8,551 nucleotides of DNA from Candidatus Poseidoniia archaeon (GCA_022449705.1 JAKURS010000044.1:1-8551); one strand, 5' to 3'; positions 1 through 6,741 are shown, counted from the stretch's first letter. Notes: generated by a model not told the origin, from the letters alone. Numbers and translations: made by a program.

Positions 1-265
1 CCGCCGCTACCACGTCGTCGTAAACCCCGTCGGCGGCGAGCGTCGAGAACTCCAGGAACGGCGCGCCCGGGTCGAGCAGTGCGTCAATCCGTTCGCGCAC
101 CGGCAGCTTGCCGCGCGCGCGGTGGCGCTCTACCGCCTTCGCCGGGCCGCCCTGCCGCGCCTGCGCCAGCCGCTCGTTCAGCTCCGCCACCAGCGCGCGA
201 TTGTGCTCCCGGTTGGCGTGGAATTCGGGGTCAGCAGTGTCGATGCTGCTCGTGAGCGGCTCCAT
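1..265 (-). CDS. liuB: Methylcrotonyl-CoA carboxylase carboxyltransferase (beta) subunit, N-terminal part
   Basis: The gene runs off the left edge; only the first 88 residues are visible. Its ATG (265-263) overlaps the stop of the biotin-carrier gene in a TAATG, and a purine-rich GGTGGCGGA stretch lies just upstream as a likely ribosome binding site. The visible protein matches the start of the acyl-CoA carboxyltransferase family, and of methylcrotonyl-CoA carboxylase beta in particular: a DPEFHANR start (residues 12-19), a helical segment, then HRARGKLPVRERIDALLDPG (48-67) and FLEFSTLAADGVYDD (70-84). By family knowledge this cytoplasmic subunit moves the carboxyl group from carboxybiotin to an acyl-CoA. 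The neighbouring hydratase and biotin subunits favour 3-methylcrotonyl-CoA (leucine breakdown) as substrate. The substrate-binding core lies outside the window, so propionyl-CoA or geranyl-CoA carboxylase cannot be excluded. Confidence 0.85.
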   Translation of the reverse strand, partial: MEPLTSSIDTADPEFHANREHNRALVAELNERLAQARQGGPAKAVERHRARGKLPVRERIDALLDPGAPFLEFSTLAADGVYDDVVAA

Positions 266-753
266 TATTCCGCCACCAGCTCGACCACCAGTTCACGTTC
301 GCGAACCTGCCCCCCCGGCGCGGTCGCAGTCACCTGCGCAATCGTTCCGTCGCGCGGCGCGCGCAGCCGGTGCTCCATCTTCATCGCTTCCAGCACAGCG
401 AGTGTGTCGCCCTTCGCGACCGAATCGCCCGCGGAGACACGCAGCTCGACCAGTTTGCCTGTAATCGGGCTCAGCAGCTGGTCGCTCGCCGCCTCCGGCT
501 CGCCTTGCCGCGCGGTGGCGACCCGCTCCAGCTCCCACGCCTGTCCATGGCAATGGACCCAAATGCGCCGGCCGTCTTGGACAAAGTGCACCTGCACGGC
601 GCCAGCCCCGGCATCGACCTCGAGCAGTCCAGGCTCCAGCTCCGCGAGGAAACCCTCAACTGGTTTGCCATCCACCTCGCCCGAGAATTCCCCGGCGCGG
701 AGCCGCAGCTCGACGGTGTGCTGCGAGTCACCGCAACGGTAGCTCTCGGCCAT
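265..753 (-). CDS. Biotin carboxyl carrier subunit of acyl-CoA (methylcrotonyl-CoA) carboxylase, detached from the alpha subunit
   Basis: A 162-residue protein carrying the biotin that shuttles carboxyl groups between biotin carboxylase and carboxyltransferase. Residues about 93-162 form a biotinyl domain with SPITGKL (95-101) and the biotinylation motif EAMKME, with Lys125 as the expected modified lysine. Residues about 10-77 are strand-rich (VELRLRAGEFSGEVDG onwards) and resemble the BT linker domain that joins the two halves of a full-length alpha subunit. The start at ATG 753 is chosen because it overlaps the biotin carboxylase stop in TAATG and has a GGGGGTG stretch 5' of it; the next gene begins with the same TAATG arrangement. 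A GTG at 798 would add 15 residues that overlap the carboxylase and lack family character. Full-length MCC alpha subunits are usually about 650 residues. Here that protein is divided between this gene and its upstream neighbour, by real gene fission or by a one-base frameshift. Confidence 0.88.
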   Translation of the reverse strand: MAESYRCGDSQHTVELRLRAGEFSGEVDGKPVEGFLAELEPGLLEVDAGAGAVQVHFVQDGRRIWVHCHGQAWELERVATARQGEPEAASDQLLSPITGKLVELRVSAGDSVAKGDTLAVLEAMKMEHRLRAPRDGTIAQVTATAPGGQVRERELVVELVAE

Positions 754-762
754 TACACCCCC
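753..762 (-). other. G-run plus TAATG junction splitting the carboxylase alpha subunit
   Basis: On the minus strand the biotin carboxylase ends CAG GGG GTG TAA, with the next gene's ATG sharing the last A of the stop. The five-G run (762-758) followed by TG also reads as a good ribosome binding site (GGGGGTG), so stop-restart coupling is the simplest reading. One extra G, or a -1 ribosomal slip on the GGG codon, would instead join the two genes in frame (W-R-Q-G, a bridging Gly, V-M-A-E). Which of these applies cannot be decided from one sequence. Confidence 0.6.
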
Positions 763-2225
763 TGCCGCCAGCCGCCCTGGCTGCTCCACGGCGACCACGG
801 GTCGCGGCTAGGCATCTGCGCTGGCTGCCGGCCACCACCACTACGGGTCGCGCCAGCGGCGATTAGAGCCTCCAGCGGCGGGGCGGCGGGCGCCCAGTCA
901 GCAAAGTGGGTTTCGATGAAATGTGTATCAAGTTCTCCCGCACGGAACGCGGCATGCTGCAGAATTGCTCTGAGGTGCGCGATATTGGTGGTTGGCCCCA
1001 AGATAACGTAGTCGCGCAGTGCCTGCGTCATGCGGTCCAGCGCGTCATCACGGCTCGCGTCGTGCGCCAGAAGCTTGGCGAGCAATGGATCGTAGTCGCT
1101 GCCGATTTGCTGGCCTTCAGCGATGCCGGAGTCGACGCGGATGCCCGGCCCGGCGGGCTCGCGCAGCCGCCGGATGCGTCCGGGAGACGGCAGGAAGTTG
1201 CGCGCCGGGTCCTCGGCATAGACACGACACTCGATAGCATGGCCACGTGGCGTGATATCTGCTTGCTGCAGCGTCAGCCGCTCGCCGGCAGCAATCCGCA
1301 GCTGCCATTTCACGAGGTCGACGCCGTACGCCAGCTCGGTAACGCCATGCTCGACCTGCAGTCGCGTGTTCATCTCGAGGAACCAGAACTCGCCCTCCTG
1401 GAACAGGAATTCCACAGTGCCAGCGTTGCGGTAGTCCACCGCTTGCGCGGCGGCGACCGCCGCTGCGCCCATCCGCTCGCGCAGTTCTGGCGTCAGCGCG
1501 GGCGACGGCGCCTCCTCAATGATTTTCTGGTGCCGTCGCTGGACCGAGCATTCGCGCTCGCCCAGGTGCACCGTATGGCCCACGTTGTCGGCCAGAATTT
1601 GCACCTCAATGTGGCGTGGCCGATTTATATATTGCTCGAGCATAAGTCTGCCGTCGCCGAAGGCCGCCTCCGCCTCGTGCCGCGCTGCCTCGACGGCCGC
1701 CTCCAGCGCGTCCTCATTCTCCACGACGCGCATCCCCTTGCCGCCTCCGCCGGCGGCCGCCTTGACCAGCAGCGGGTAGCCTGTTTCGGCCGCAATTTCA
1801 GCGAAGCCTTCCTCGACAATCCCGGCGTGGCCCGGAATCACAGGGACACCCGCTACCTGCATCAGCGCCTTGGCGGCCGACTTGTCGCCCATCTGGCGAA
1901 TCGTCTTCGCGGTCGGGCCAATAAAGACCAGGCCTGCCTCTTCGACTGCAGCAGCGAAGTCACCGTTCTCGGAGAGGAAGCCATAGCCAGGGTGGATAGC
2001 GTCGGCGCGCGTTGAGCGCGCAACGGCGATTAACTTCTTCACGTTCAGGTAGCTCTCGGCTGAGGTGGCCGGCCCGAGGTCGACAGCGTCGTCGGCGAGC
2101 CGCACATGCGGAGACCCGGAATCGGGCTCGGAATAGACTGCCACCGTTGCGAGGTCAAGCTCGCGGCAGCCGCGGATAATGCGGCACGCAATCTCACCCC
2201 GGTTCGCGACCAGTACCCGCCGCAT
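753..2225 (-). CDS. liuD: Biotin carboxylase subunit of acyl-CoA (methylcrotonyl-CoA) carboxylase
   Basis: A 490-residue cytoplasmic ATP-grasp enzyme that carboxylates biotin using ATP and bicarbonate. The N-terminal domain begins VLVANRGEIACRI (4-16) and includes HPGYGFLSEN (78-87). The ATP-binding lid has KAAAGGGGKGM (155-165), followed by HIEVQIL (205-211), ERECSVQRRHQKIIEEAPSP (223-242) and the catalytic EMNTRLQVEH (284-293). The usual Pro after QVEH is Gly294. The C-terminal BC domain ends around FIETHFADW, after which a short tail carries DPWSPWSSQGGWR (475-487), which resembles the start of the BT linker in full-length MCC alpha subunits. The protein then stops three residues later, where that linker would normally continue. 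The ATG directly follows the hydratase TAG with no gap, and GGAGTGG just upstream is a plausible ribosome binding site. The liuD symbol applies to the alpha subunit as a whole, of which this is the N-terminal part. An accC or pccA-type role remains possible on sequence alone. Confidence 0.9.
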   Translation of the reverse strand: MRRVLVANRGEIACRIIRGCRELDLATVAVYSEPDSGSPHVRLADDAVDLGPATSAESYLNVKKLIAVARSTRADAIHPGYGFLSENGDFAAAVEEAGLVFIGPTAKTIRQMGDKSAAKALMQVAGVPVIPGHAGIVEEGFAEIAAETGYPLLVKAAAGGGGKGMRVVENEDALEAAVEAARHEAEAAFGDGRLMLEQYINRPRHIEVQILADNVGHTVHLGERECSVQRRHQKIIEEAPSPALTPELRERMGAAAVAAAQAVDYRNAGTVEFLFQEGEFWFLEMNTRLQVEHGVTELAYGVDLVKWQLRIAAGERLTLQQADITPRGHAIECRVYAEDPARNFLPSPGRIRRLREPAGPGIRVDSGIAEGQQIGSDYDPLLAKLLAHDASRDDALDRMTQALRDYVILGPTTNIAHLRAILQHAAFRAGELDTHFIETHFADWAPAAPPLEALIAAGATRSGGGRQPAQMPSRDPWSPWSSQGGWRQGV

Positions 2226-2978
2226 CTACCACTCCGGCTTCCGCTTCTCAAGGAAGGCTGCGACACCTTCCTGCGCCTCGCCCGAGTCACGGAGCGCCGT
2301 AATGGCGCGCGCCAGCCGGGCGTCGCGCTCCTCGACTGTCTCGTCGCGTGCCAGCAGCATTTCCTTGATGGCACGTTGCGCCTGCGGTCCTCCGGACCGA
2401 AGCGCATCGAGCAGCGCGTCCGCCGCCGCCTCAAGGTCCTCAGTGACGCTCGATAGCAGCCCAATGTCGAACGCCCGCTGTGTGCTGAACCGTTCGCCAG
2501 TCAGGAACAGTTCGCGCGTGCGCGCCACTCCCAGCCGCTGCACCGCCCAAGGGGAAATTACCGCTGGCGCGAGTCCTAGCCGCACCTCGGTAAAACCAAA
2601 CTCCGCATCGGGCGTAGCGAGCACGAAGTCGCACGCTGCGACAAGACCCATCGCGCCGCCGTAGCAGCCGCCCTGCACCAGCGCCAGTGTCGGCAGCGGG
2701 CACACGGCAATCGTGCGGAACAGTTCGGCCAGGGCTTCTCCCTGCTCGACCGTCGGCGGCGATGCCAGCCAGGTCAGGTCAGCGCCGGTGCAGAACTGCC
2801 TTCCCGTACCCTGCAGGATAACTGCGCGCAAGCCGACATGCTCTGCGGCGCCAGCAAAGGCAGCGGTCAGCGCGCCCATCATCTCCGGCGTCAGCGCGTT
2901 GCCCTTCTCCGGACGGTTGAGGAGCAGCCGCAGGACGTCGTCGTGGGACTCGATACGGACTTCGGGTGCGGATGCCAT
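2226..2978 (-). CDS. liuC: Methylglutaconyl-CoA hydratase-like enoyl-CoA hydratase (crotonase family)
   Basis: A 250-residue crotonase-fold enzyme, normal length for the family. FCTGADLTWL (62-71) and GGCYGGAMGL (103-112) supply the two oxyanion-hole segments. FGFTEVRLGLAPAVISP (127-143) closely resembles bacterial-type methylglutaconyl-CoA hydratases (LiuC). Glu131 corresponds to the catalytic Glu164 of rat enoyl-CoA hydratase, while the position of the second classical glutamate (rat Glu144) is Gly111, as I recall for LiuC-type enzymes. The expected reaction is hydration of 3-methylglutaconyl-CoA to HMG-CoA, directly after methylcrotonyl-CoA carboxylase, whose genes follow immediately (the TAG abuts the next ATG). 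The start ATG at 2978 lacks a clear ribosome binding site and may begin a leaderless message. The tail FLEKRKPEW is typical of crotonases. A general short-chain enoyl-CoA hydratase is the alternative. Confidence 0.87.
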   Translation of the reverse strand: MASAPEVRIESHDDVLRLLLNRPEKGNALTPEMMGALTAAFAGAAEHVGLRAVILQGTGRQFCTGADLTWLASPPTVEQGEALAELFRTIAVCPLPTLALVQGGCYGGAMGLVAACDFVLATPDAEFGFTEVRLGLAPAVISPWAVQRLGVARTRELFLTGERFSTQRAFDIGLLSSVTEDLEAAADALLDALRSGGPQAQRAIKEMLLARDETVEERDARLARAITALRDSGEAQEGVAAFLEKRKPEW

Positions 2979-2999
2979 GCATCGGCGAGAGGTCGCAGG

Positions 3000-3007
3000 T
3001 TTTAATG
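3000..3007 (-). promoter_or_regulatory. Possible TATA element for a leaderless hydratase/carboxylase transcript
   Basis: The minus strand reads CATTAAAA here, centred about 25-26 bp before the hydratase ATG (2978). That is the spacing expected between an archaeal TATA box and a transcript starting at or next to the start codon. It is the only AT-rich patch locally, and no Shine-Dalgarno-like sequence precedes that ATG. It would give the four catabolic genes a promoter separate from the GTPase gene. The element is short and poorly matched, so this is tentative. Confidence 0.35.
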
Positions 3008-3787
3008 CTAGTGCGCGTCGACATGCGCCTCTAGGTCGTCACCGCCGGCGAAGGCGGACTGTACCAGCGCGTAGATACCTTCCATACCTTCACCATCCTT
3101 CGCTGAAACTGCAACCAGCTGCGACTCCAGCGTCAGTGTCTGCAGTACCCGCAGCAGCTCGCCGGAAAGCACCTCGCCCATCCCCTCCGCGGGAGGCATA
3201 TCCCCACGCAGGAGTTCCAGATTGGCCGCCCAGCCCAGAATGCGGTCGACCTCCTGTGGCTCGAGCAGGTCCGATTTTGTAAGGACGGGGAACATTGGCA
3301 CCGGGAACCGCAGGTGCGCCGCCGCCGCGAGCAGCAGCTGCGTCACGAAGCCAGCTGGCGTCCGCGACAGCAGCGGGTCGAAGAGCATCACCAACCCAGT
3401 CCGCGGCGAGAGGCCCTCGACCAGCACCCGCGGTGCCTCGCGGTAGAGGAACAGCTCGGTCTGTCCCGGCGCGTCAGCCAGCACGTAGTCACAATGGAAT
3501 GCATCCACCTCCTCCCGCAGCCACTCCAGTTCGACCGCCAGCAGGTCGGCGCAAACAACCTGCGCGCCGTTGGGTCCTAGGCCGTATTCGGCCATCACGT
3601 CGCGCAGCGTAAACCGCTCGCGCACATCGATGTCGGGCGCGTAGGGAATCGTCTCGGCGCCGGGGTCGAGGTTCAGGGTAATGCCGTCGAAGCGCTGCAG
3701 CGCCAGCCATTCCTGCAGGCTGGCTACCAGTGTCGACTTCCCCGCCCCGGCGGGACCGACGAAGTAGAGCAGCGCCGTGTGCCGCAT
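3008..3787 (-). CDS. GPN-loop GTPase (archaeal GPN/PAB0955-like family)
   Basis: A 259-residue SIMIBI-class P-loop GTPase. The motifs are in order: Walker A GPAGAGKST (11-19), a LNLDPGAE switch segment (38-45), the diagnostic GPN insertion loop in GLGPNGA (69-75), Walker B/G3 DAPGQTELF (105-113), G4 TKSD (170-173) and G5 SAKDGEGM (228-235). Known members are homodimers in which the GPN loop reaches into the partner's nucleotide site; eukaryotic GPN1-3 act in assembly and import of RNA polymerase II, and the archaeal role is not settled. The ATG overlaps the stop of the upstream surface-protein gene in TGATG with no evident ribosome binding site, so translation probably depends on coupling. 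That partner is a secreted protein with no known link to the family. The family is characteristic of archaea and eukaryotes, which supports an archaeal origin for the window. Confidence 0.93.
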   Translation of the reverse strand: MRHTALLYFVGPAGAGKSTLVASLQEWLALQRFDGITLNLDPGAETIPYAPDIDVRERFTLRDVMAEYGLGPNGAQVVCADLLAVELEWLREEVDAFHCDYVLADAPGQTELFLYREAPRVLVEGLSPRTGLVMLFDPLLSRTPAGFVTQLLLAAAAHLRFPVPMFPVLTKSDLLEPQEVDRILGWAANLELLRGDMPPAEGMGEVLSGELLRVLQTLTLESQLVAVSAKDGEGMEGIYALVQSAFAGGDDLEAHVDAH

Positions 3788-6684
3788 CAGCGGCGGCGAC
3801 GTAGAAGGGCTACGGCCCCGAGCAAAGCGAGGGGCGCCAGCGGCGAGAGCGACGGCAGGCCCAGGAAGCCCTTGTCCTCCTCCTCGCCACCGCCACCACT
3901 GCCCAGCGCTTCGATAGTGATTACCTCTGAATCGTAGAGGTTGTTGTCCTCGTCCAGCTCGCGCACTTTGTTGTCGGGGTCAACCTCGGCCACGAAGATA
4001 AAGTCGCCCACGTTGCGGACCCAGGTGAAACTGACGATGCGGGAGTCGCCACGGCCCAGTGCCCCCTCGATGGACTTGACCGGGAAGGTGTCACGCGGAA
4101 CCGTGCTGCTCCCCTGTGCGGACCAGTCAGCATAGTCGTACACGTACAGCGTCACCTCGACTCCATTCAGGGAGTCCTGTTCGCCGCGCGGGTAGAGCAC
4201 CAGCACGTCGATGCGCAGGCCGCTCTCTCCGCGGTCGGTGACGGTAAGGCTCTCAACCAACAGGTCGGTGGTTAGCTTCTCGATGTCGGCCACGGCCGAG
4301 CCCTGGTCGTTGTCGGAATCAATGTTAATGGCGGCAATGACGAAGACCGTGATGGTGTAGTTTCTGCCCTTGTCGGCGTCCGGTATCCAGCTGACGCTGA
4401 TACTGGTCTGCGGGTTATCCACGCTCAAGTTGACGTAGGCACCGTACGGCAGCACTGGGTCATCACCGGCGGCGAACTGGTACCCATCGCCGGCTGGTAT
4501 TTCCATATAACTGCCAACAGCACCGTCGGAATGCTCAACGGTGATTTCGAAATAGAGGAAGTGGTTACCCTCCAGCGGCAGGTTCTCAAAGCCCAGGTCG
4601 AAGGTTATGGGGTGATCCCTGCCCGCAATCCCGCTCTCAACGCTGACGTTCCGGACCCAGGCGTCAACGGAAGACTCTGCAAAAACCGTTTGCGATAGCT
4701 CGTTGGGCGCGTCGGTGCGCGACGGGTAGTCGTCCTCGCCATACTCGGCGATGCGCTTGCGCTCGTCCACCTTGACAACCAGCTTGTACTGGTCACGGAC
4801 AGTGAAGACGAAGCTGGTGCTGACGGTGATATTCTGGCCAACCGCCAGTGCTGTGCCGGGAGTGATTTCCGCGATGAGTTCGTGAACGGGTGAGATTGTA
4901 TAGAATGTTACGTTCATTCTCGAGGCCTCGACAGTGGTCATGTCGCGGATGCCGAGGTTGGCAATGGTCGCGGTGATGGTGCTGGCGACGCCCACCATGA
5001 CGTTGCCCGAATCGTCGCGCGGTTCGACCTCAAGGTCCAGCACGGTCAAGTCAGAGAGTTTCCGCTTGACTTCGATGGTGATGTCCTGCAGTTCGTTGTT
5101 AGTTTCGTACCACTCCAGGACGTTGTCGTCGTAATCGACCCAGGCGCGCAAGGTGTAGGTGCCGGTGGCGGACGGAGTCCAGCTGTAGATGTAGCCGATC
5201 GGTGCCTCCAGCCCTACGTCCTGCGACCCACCGGCGTCCTCGATGTGCACCTCGTTGAAGTTATCGTCCTCAATCCAGAGGTCTACCGTCACGTTGCTGG
5301 CGCTGCGGTATCCCAGTCCTTCGGCCTGGTCGTGGGCCACGAAGATATGGACATCCACGGGATAATCCTTGAAGGGCTGGACAATAGTCTGGATTCCCTG
5401 CACTACCAGTTCGGCCCTGCGCTCGCGCACGTCGAGCAGCTCATGGGCGTGGGTGTCGCTCCAGAGCAGGATGTTGTTCTCCTCGCCGTCAGGGTAGATT
5501 TCCTCTGCGATGTCAGTAGCGTCGAGTATCACCCGCAGGTCCCACTTACCGACGCCATCAGCCGGAACCTCCCACCCCATCGCCAGCATCGACTGGTCCT
5601 CCATATCGGTCTGCGCCGCCAGCGGCAGCCGCCACGGTTCGGTCTCATTAACCTTGGTCCATGACTGCCCCTCACAGTCGCCCCCGGGGCACTTTATGAC
5701 CTCAAGGTGCATCACGACGCCGGCTGGAGCATCTGCATTGCCGTCATTCCGGATGGAGTAGTGCACTGTCGCTGTCTCGCCGGCTATCGCCATCTCGGGC
5801 TCTAACTGTAGCGTGCTGGGTCCCTGCCCAATAGGGATGAGGTCGGGATCGCTGCAGCCACCGATGCAGAAATCGAACGTCGCGCTGTTGTCTGACAGGT
5901 TGCCGGCATCGGTGTTGTTGCCATCAATGTCCAGCAGGATGGTCAGGATATAGCGCCCCTCCTCGGACGGCGTGATAACTTCGAACAGGTCGTACATCCC
6001 CTCTTCGGGCATGTCTGCCATGAAAAAGCCGACATCAAAAACGCGGGTAACGTTCAGGTTAGCGGGGCCGCTGCCACGCGGGTCGATATAGAGGCCTATA
6101 GTTATCTTGCGATCGGGATACCCGGCGGTAACATCACCGTCATTGCCGACTTCCCACTCCACGGAGATGGTCTCATCCGGCTGGTAGACGTCCCGCAGCA
6201 CGTCATTGGGGTCCAGATTGACCCACAGGTCGGCAGTACCCTCCTCGGGCTCGACTATGAAAGTGTACTCGTTGTCGTTGTCGGTCTCATCACTCTCGTC
6301 GAAATCTCCGTCACACGGCCTGGGCGCGCAATAGTCGACAAAGGCAGTCGCATCCTGATCGCCGTCGGAACTGAAGTTGACATCCAGATAAACCGTCCCC
6401 GAGCCGGGCTCCAAGTCCATCGGGTCGCTCTCGACAACCATGTCAGTACCCCACTCAATGGCGATGGTCACCCCACTGGCAGTGGTGTCGCCGTCATTGA
6501 CCCAGTCCACCCGCAGAGGGTGGTCGTGGCCAGCGCGGGGCGGCGTGTGCTTCTCGGGGTCGTAATCGAAGTAGTCGATGTAGAGGTTGTCGTTACCGTC
6601 CGCCCTGACCGTCGCCAGTACCGTCAGGCTGGATATCAGCAGCAGGGCCGCCATGGCTGTCGCGAGAGGTCCGTTCCCGTCCAT
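3787..6684 (-). CDS. Secreted, cell-surface protein of about seven tandem CARDB-like domains with C-terminal membrane anchor
   Basis: A 965-residue protein from ATG 6684. Residues 1-28 look like a signal peptide with possible cleavage after VRA. About seven immunoglobulin-like CARDB-type repeats follow (roughly 31-147, 150-272, 280-407, 423-538, 542-666, 672-800, 805-925). Most open with a DLxV-type strand and close with a V-D-x-D-N-x-V-x-E loop, as in VDYDDNVLEWYETNN and VDPDNKVRELDEDNN. Then come a GSGGGGEEEDKG linker (928-939) and a hydrophobic tail ending in four arginines, an anchor resembling archaeosortase-type C-termini but without a PGF motif. The protein is acidic and has 11 N-X-S/T sequons. 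Its only six cysteines form three close pairs (119/124, 273/277, 332/336). ATG 6684 is preferred because GGGAGG lies 9 nt upstream and a TATA-like box fits a start of transcription near 6720. A GTG at 6735 would add 17 residues including RDGRR, which would give the signal peptide the positive n-region it otherwise lacks. The ligand or partner is unknown; the family is usually structural or adhesive. Confidence 0.85.
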   Translation of the reverse strand: MDGNGPLATAMAALLLISSLTVLATVRADGNDNLYIDYFDYDPEKHTPPRAGHDHPLRVDWVNDGDTTASGVTIAIEWGTDMVVESDPMDLEPGSGTVYLDVNFSSDGDQDATAFVDYCAPRPCDGDFDESDETDNDNEYTFIVEPEEGTADLWVNLDPNDVLRDVYQPDETISVEWEVGNDGDVTAGYPDRKITIGLYIDPRGSGPANLNVTRVFDVGFFMADMPEEGMYDLFEVITPSEEGRYILTILLDIDGNNTDAGNLSDNSATFDFCIGGCSDPDLIPIGQGPSTLQLEPEMAIAGETATVHYSIRNDGNADAPAGVVMHLEVIKCPGGDCEGQSWTKVNETEPWRLPLAAQTDMEDQSMLAMGWEVPADGVGKWDLRVILDATDIAEEIYPDGEENNILLWSDTHAHELLDVRERRAELVVQGIQTIVQPFKDYPVDVHIFVAHDQAEGLGYRSASNVTVDLWIEDDNFNEVHIEDAGGSQDVGLEAPIGYIYSWTPSATGTYTLRAWVDYDDNVLEWYETNNELQDITIEVKRKLSDLTVLDLEVEPRDDSGNVMVGVASTITATIANLGIRDMTTVEASRMNVTFYTISPVHELIAEITPGTALAVGQNITVSTSFVFTVRDQYKLVVKVDERKRIAEYGEDDYPSRTDAPNELSQTVFAESSVDAWVRNVSVESGIAGRDHPITFDLGFENLPLEGNHFLYFEITVEHSDGAVGSYMEIPAGDGYQFAAGDDPVLPYGAYVNLSVDNPQTSISVSWIPDADKGRNYTITVFVIAAINIDSDNDQGSAVADIEKLTTDLLVESLTVTDRGESGLRIDVLVLYPRGEQDSLNGVEVTLYVYDYADWSAQGSSTVPRDTFPVKSIEGALGRGDSRIVSFTWVRNVGDFIFVAEVDPDNKVRELDEDNNLYDSEVITIEALGSGGGGEEEDKGFLGLPSLSPLAPLALLGAVALLRRRR

Positions 6685-6693
6685 GCAAAATCG

Positions 6694-6699
6694 CCTCCC
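6694..6699 (-). promoter_or_regulatory. Ribosome binding site for the CARDB surface protein
   Basis: The minus strand reads GGGAGG, 9 nt before ATG 6684. It is the best Shine-Dalgarno match upstream of this gene and decides the start in favour of 6684 over the GTG at 6735. Confidence 0.65.
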
Positions 6700-6741
6700 G
6701 TCGCGTACTTGCCACCACTTAATAAGAGTGCCCACGACGAC

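Noticed and set aside
754..798. GTG 798 as an upstream start of the biotin-carrier gene
   Set aside because: It would add 15 residues overlapping the carboxylase end, where the other frame carries the recognisable DPWSPW...GWR motif. ATG 753 has TAATG coupling and a G-rich ribosome binding site.
122..1011. Overlapping plus-strand open frames opposite the biotin-carrier and carboxyltransferase genes
   Set aside because: Low-complexity Arg/Ser/Ala-rich translations with no family resemblance; the minus strand there has clear biotinyl and carboxyltransferase motifs.
906..2015. Long plus-strand open frame (369 codons) antisense to the biotin carboxylase gene
   Set aside because: It lies wholly opposite a gene with complete catalytic motifs. 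Its translation shows no recognisable domain, and GC-rich coding DNA commonly leaves open antisense frames.
5245..5664. Plus-strand 139-codon open frame inside the surface-protein gene
   Set aside because: Antisense shadow of a continuous 965-residue repeat protein; no ribosome binding site or recognisable domain.
5924..5968. Dockerin/EF-hand-like string DIDGNNTDAG in the surface protein
   Set aside because: It lies at the usual acidic end loop of a CARDB-like domain, and the flanking helices of a dockerin are absent, so it is treated as a domain loop.
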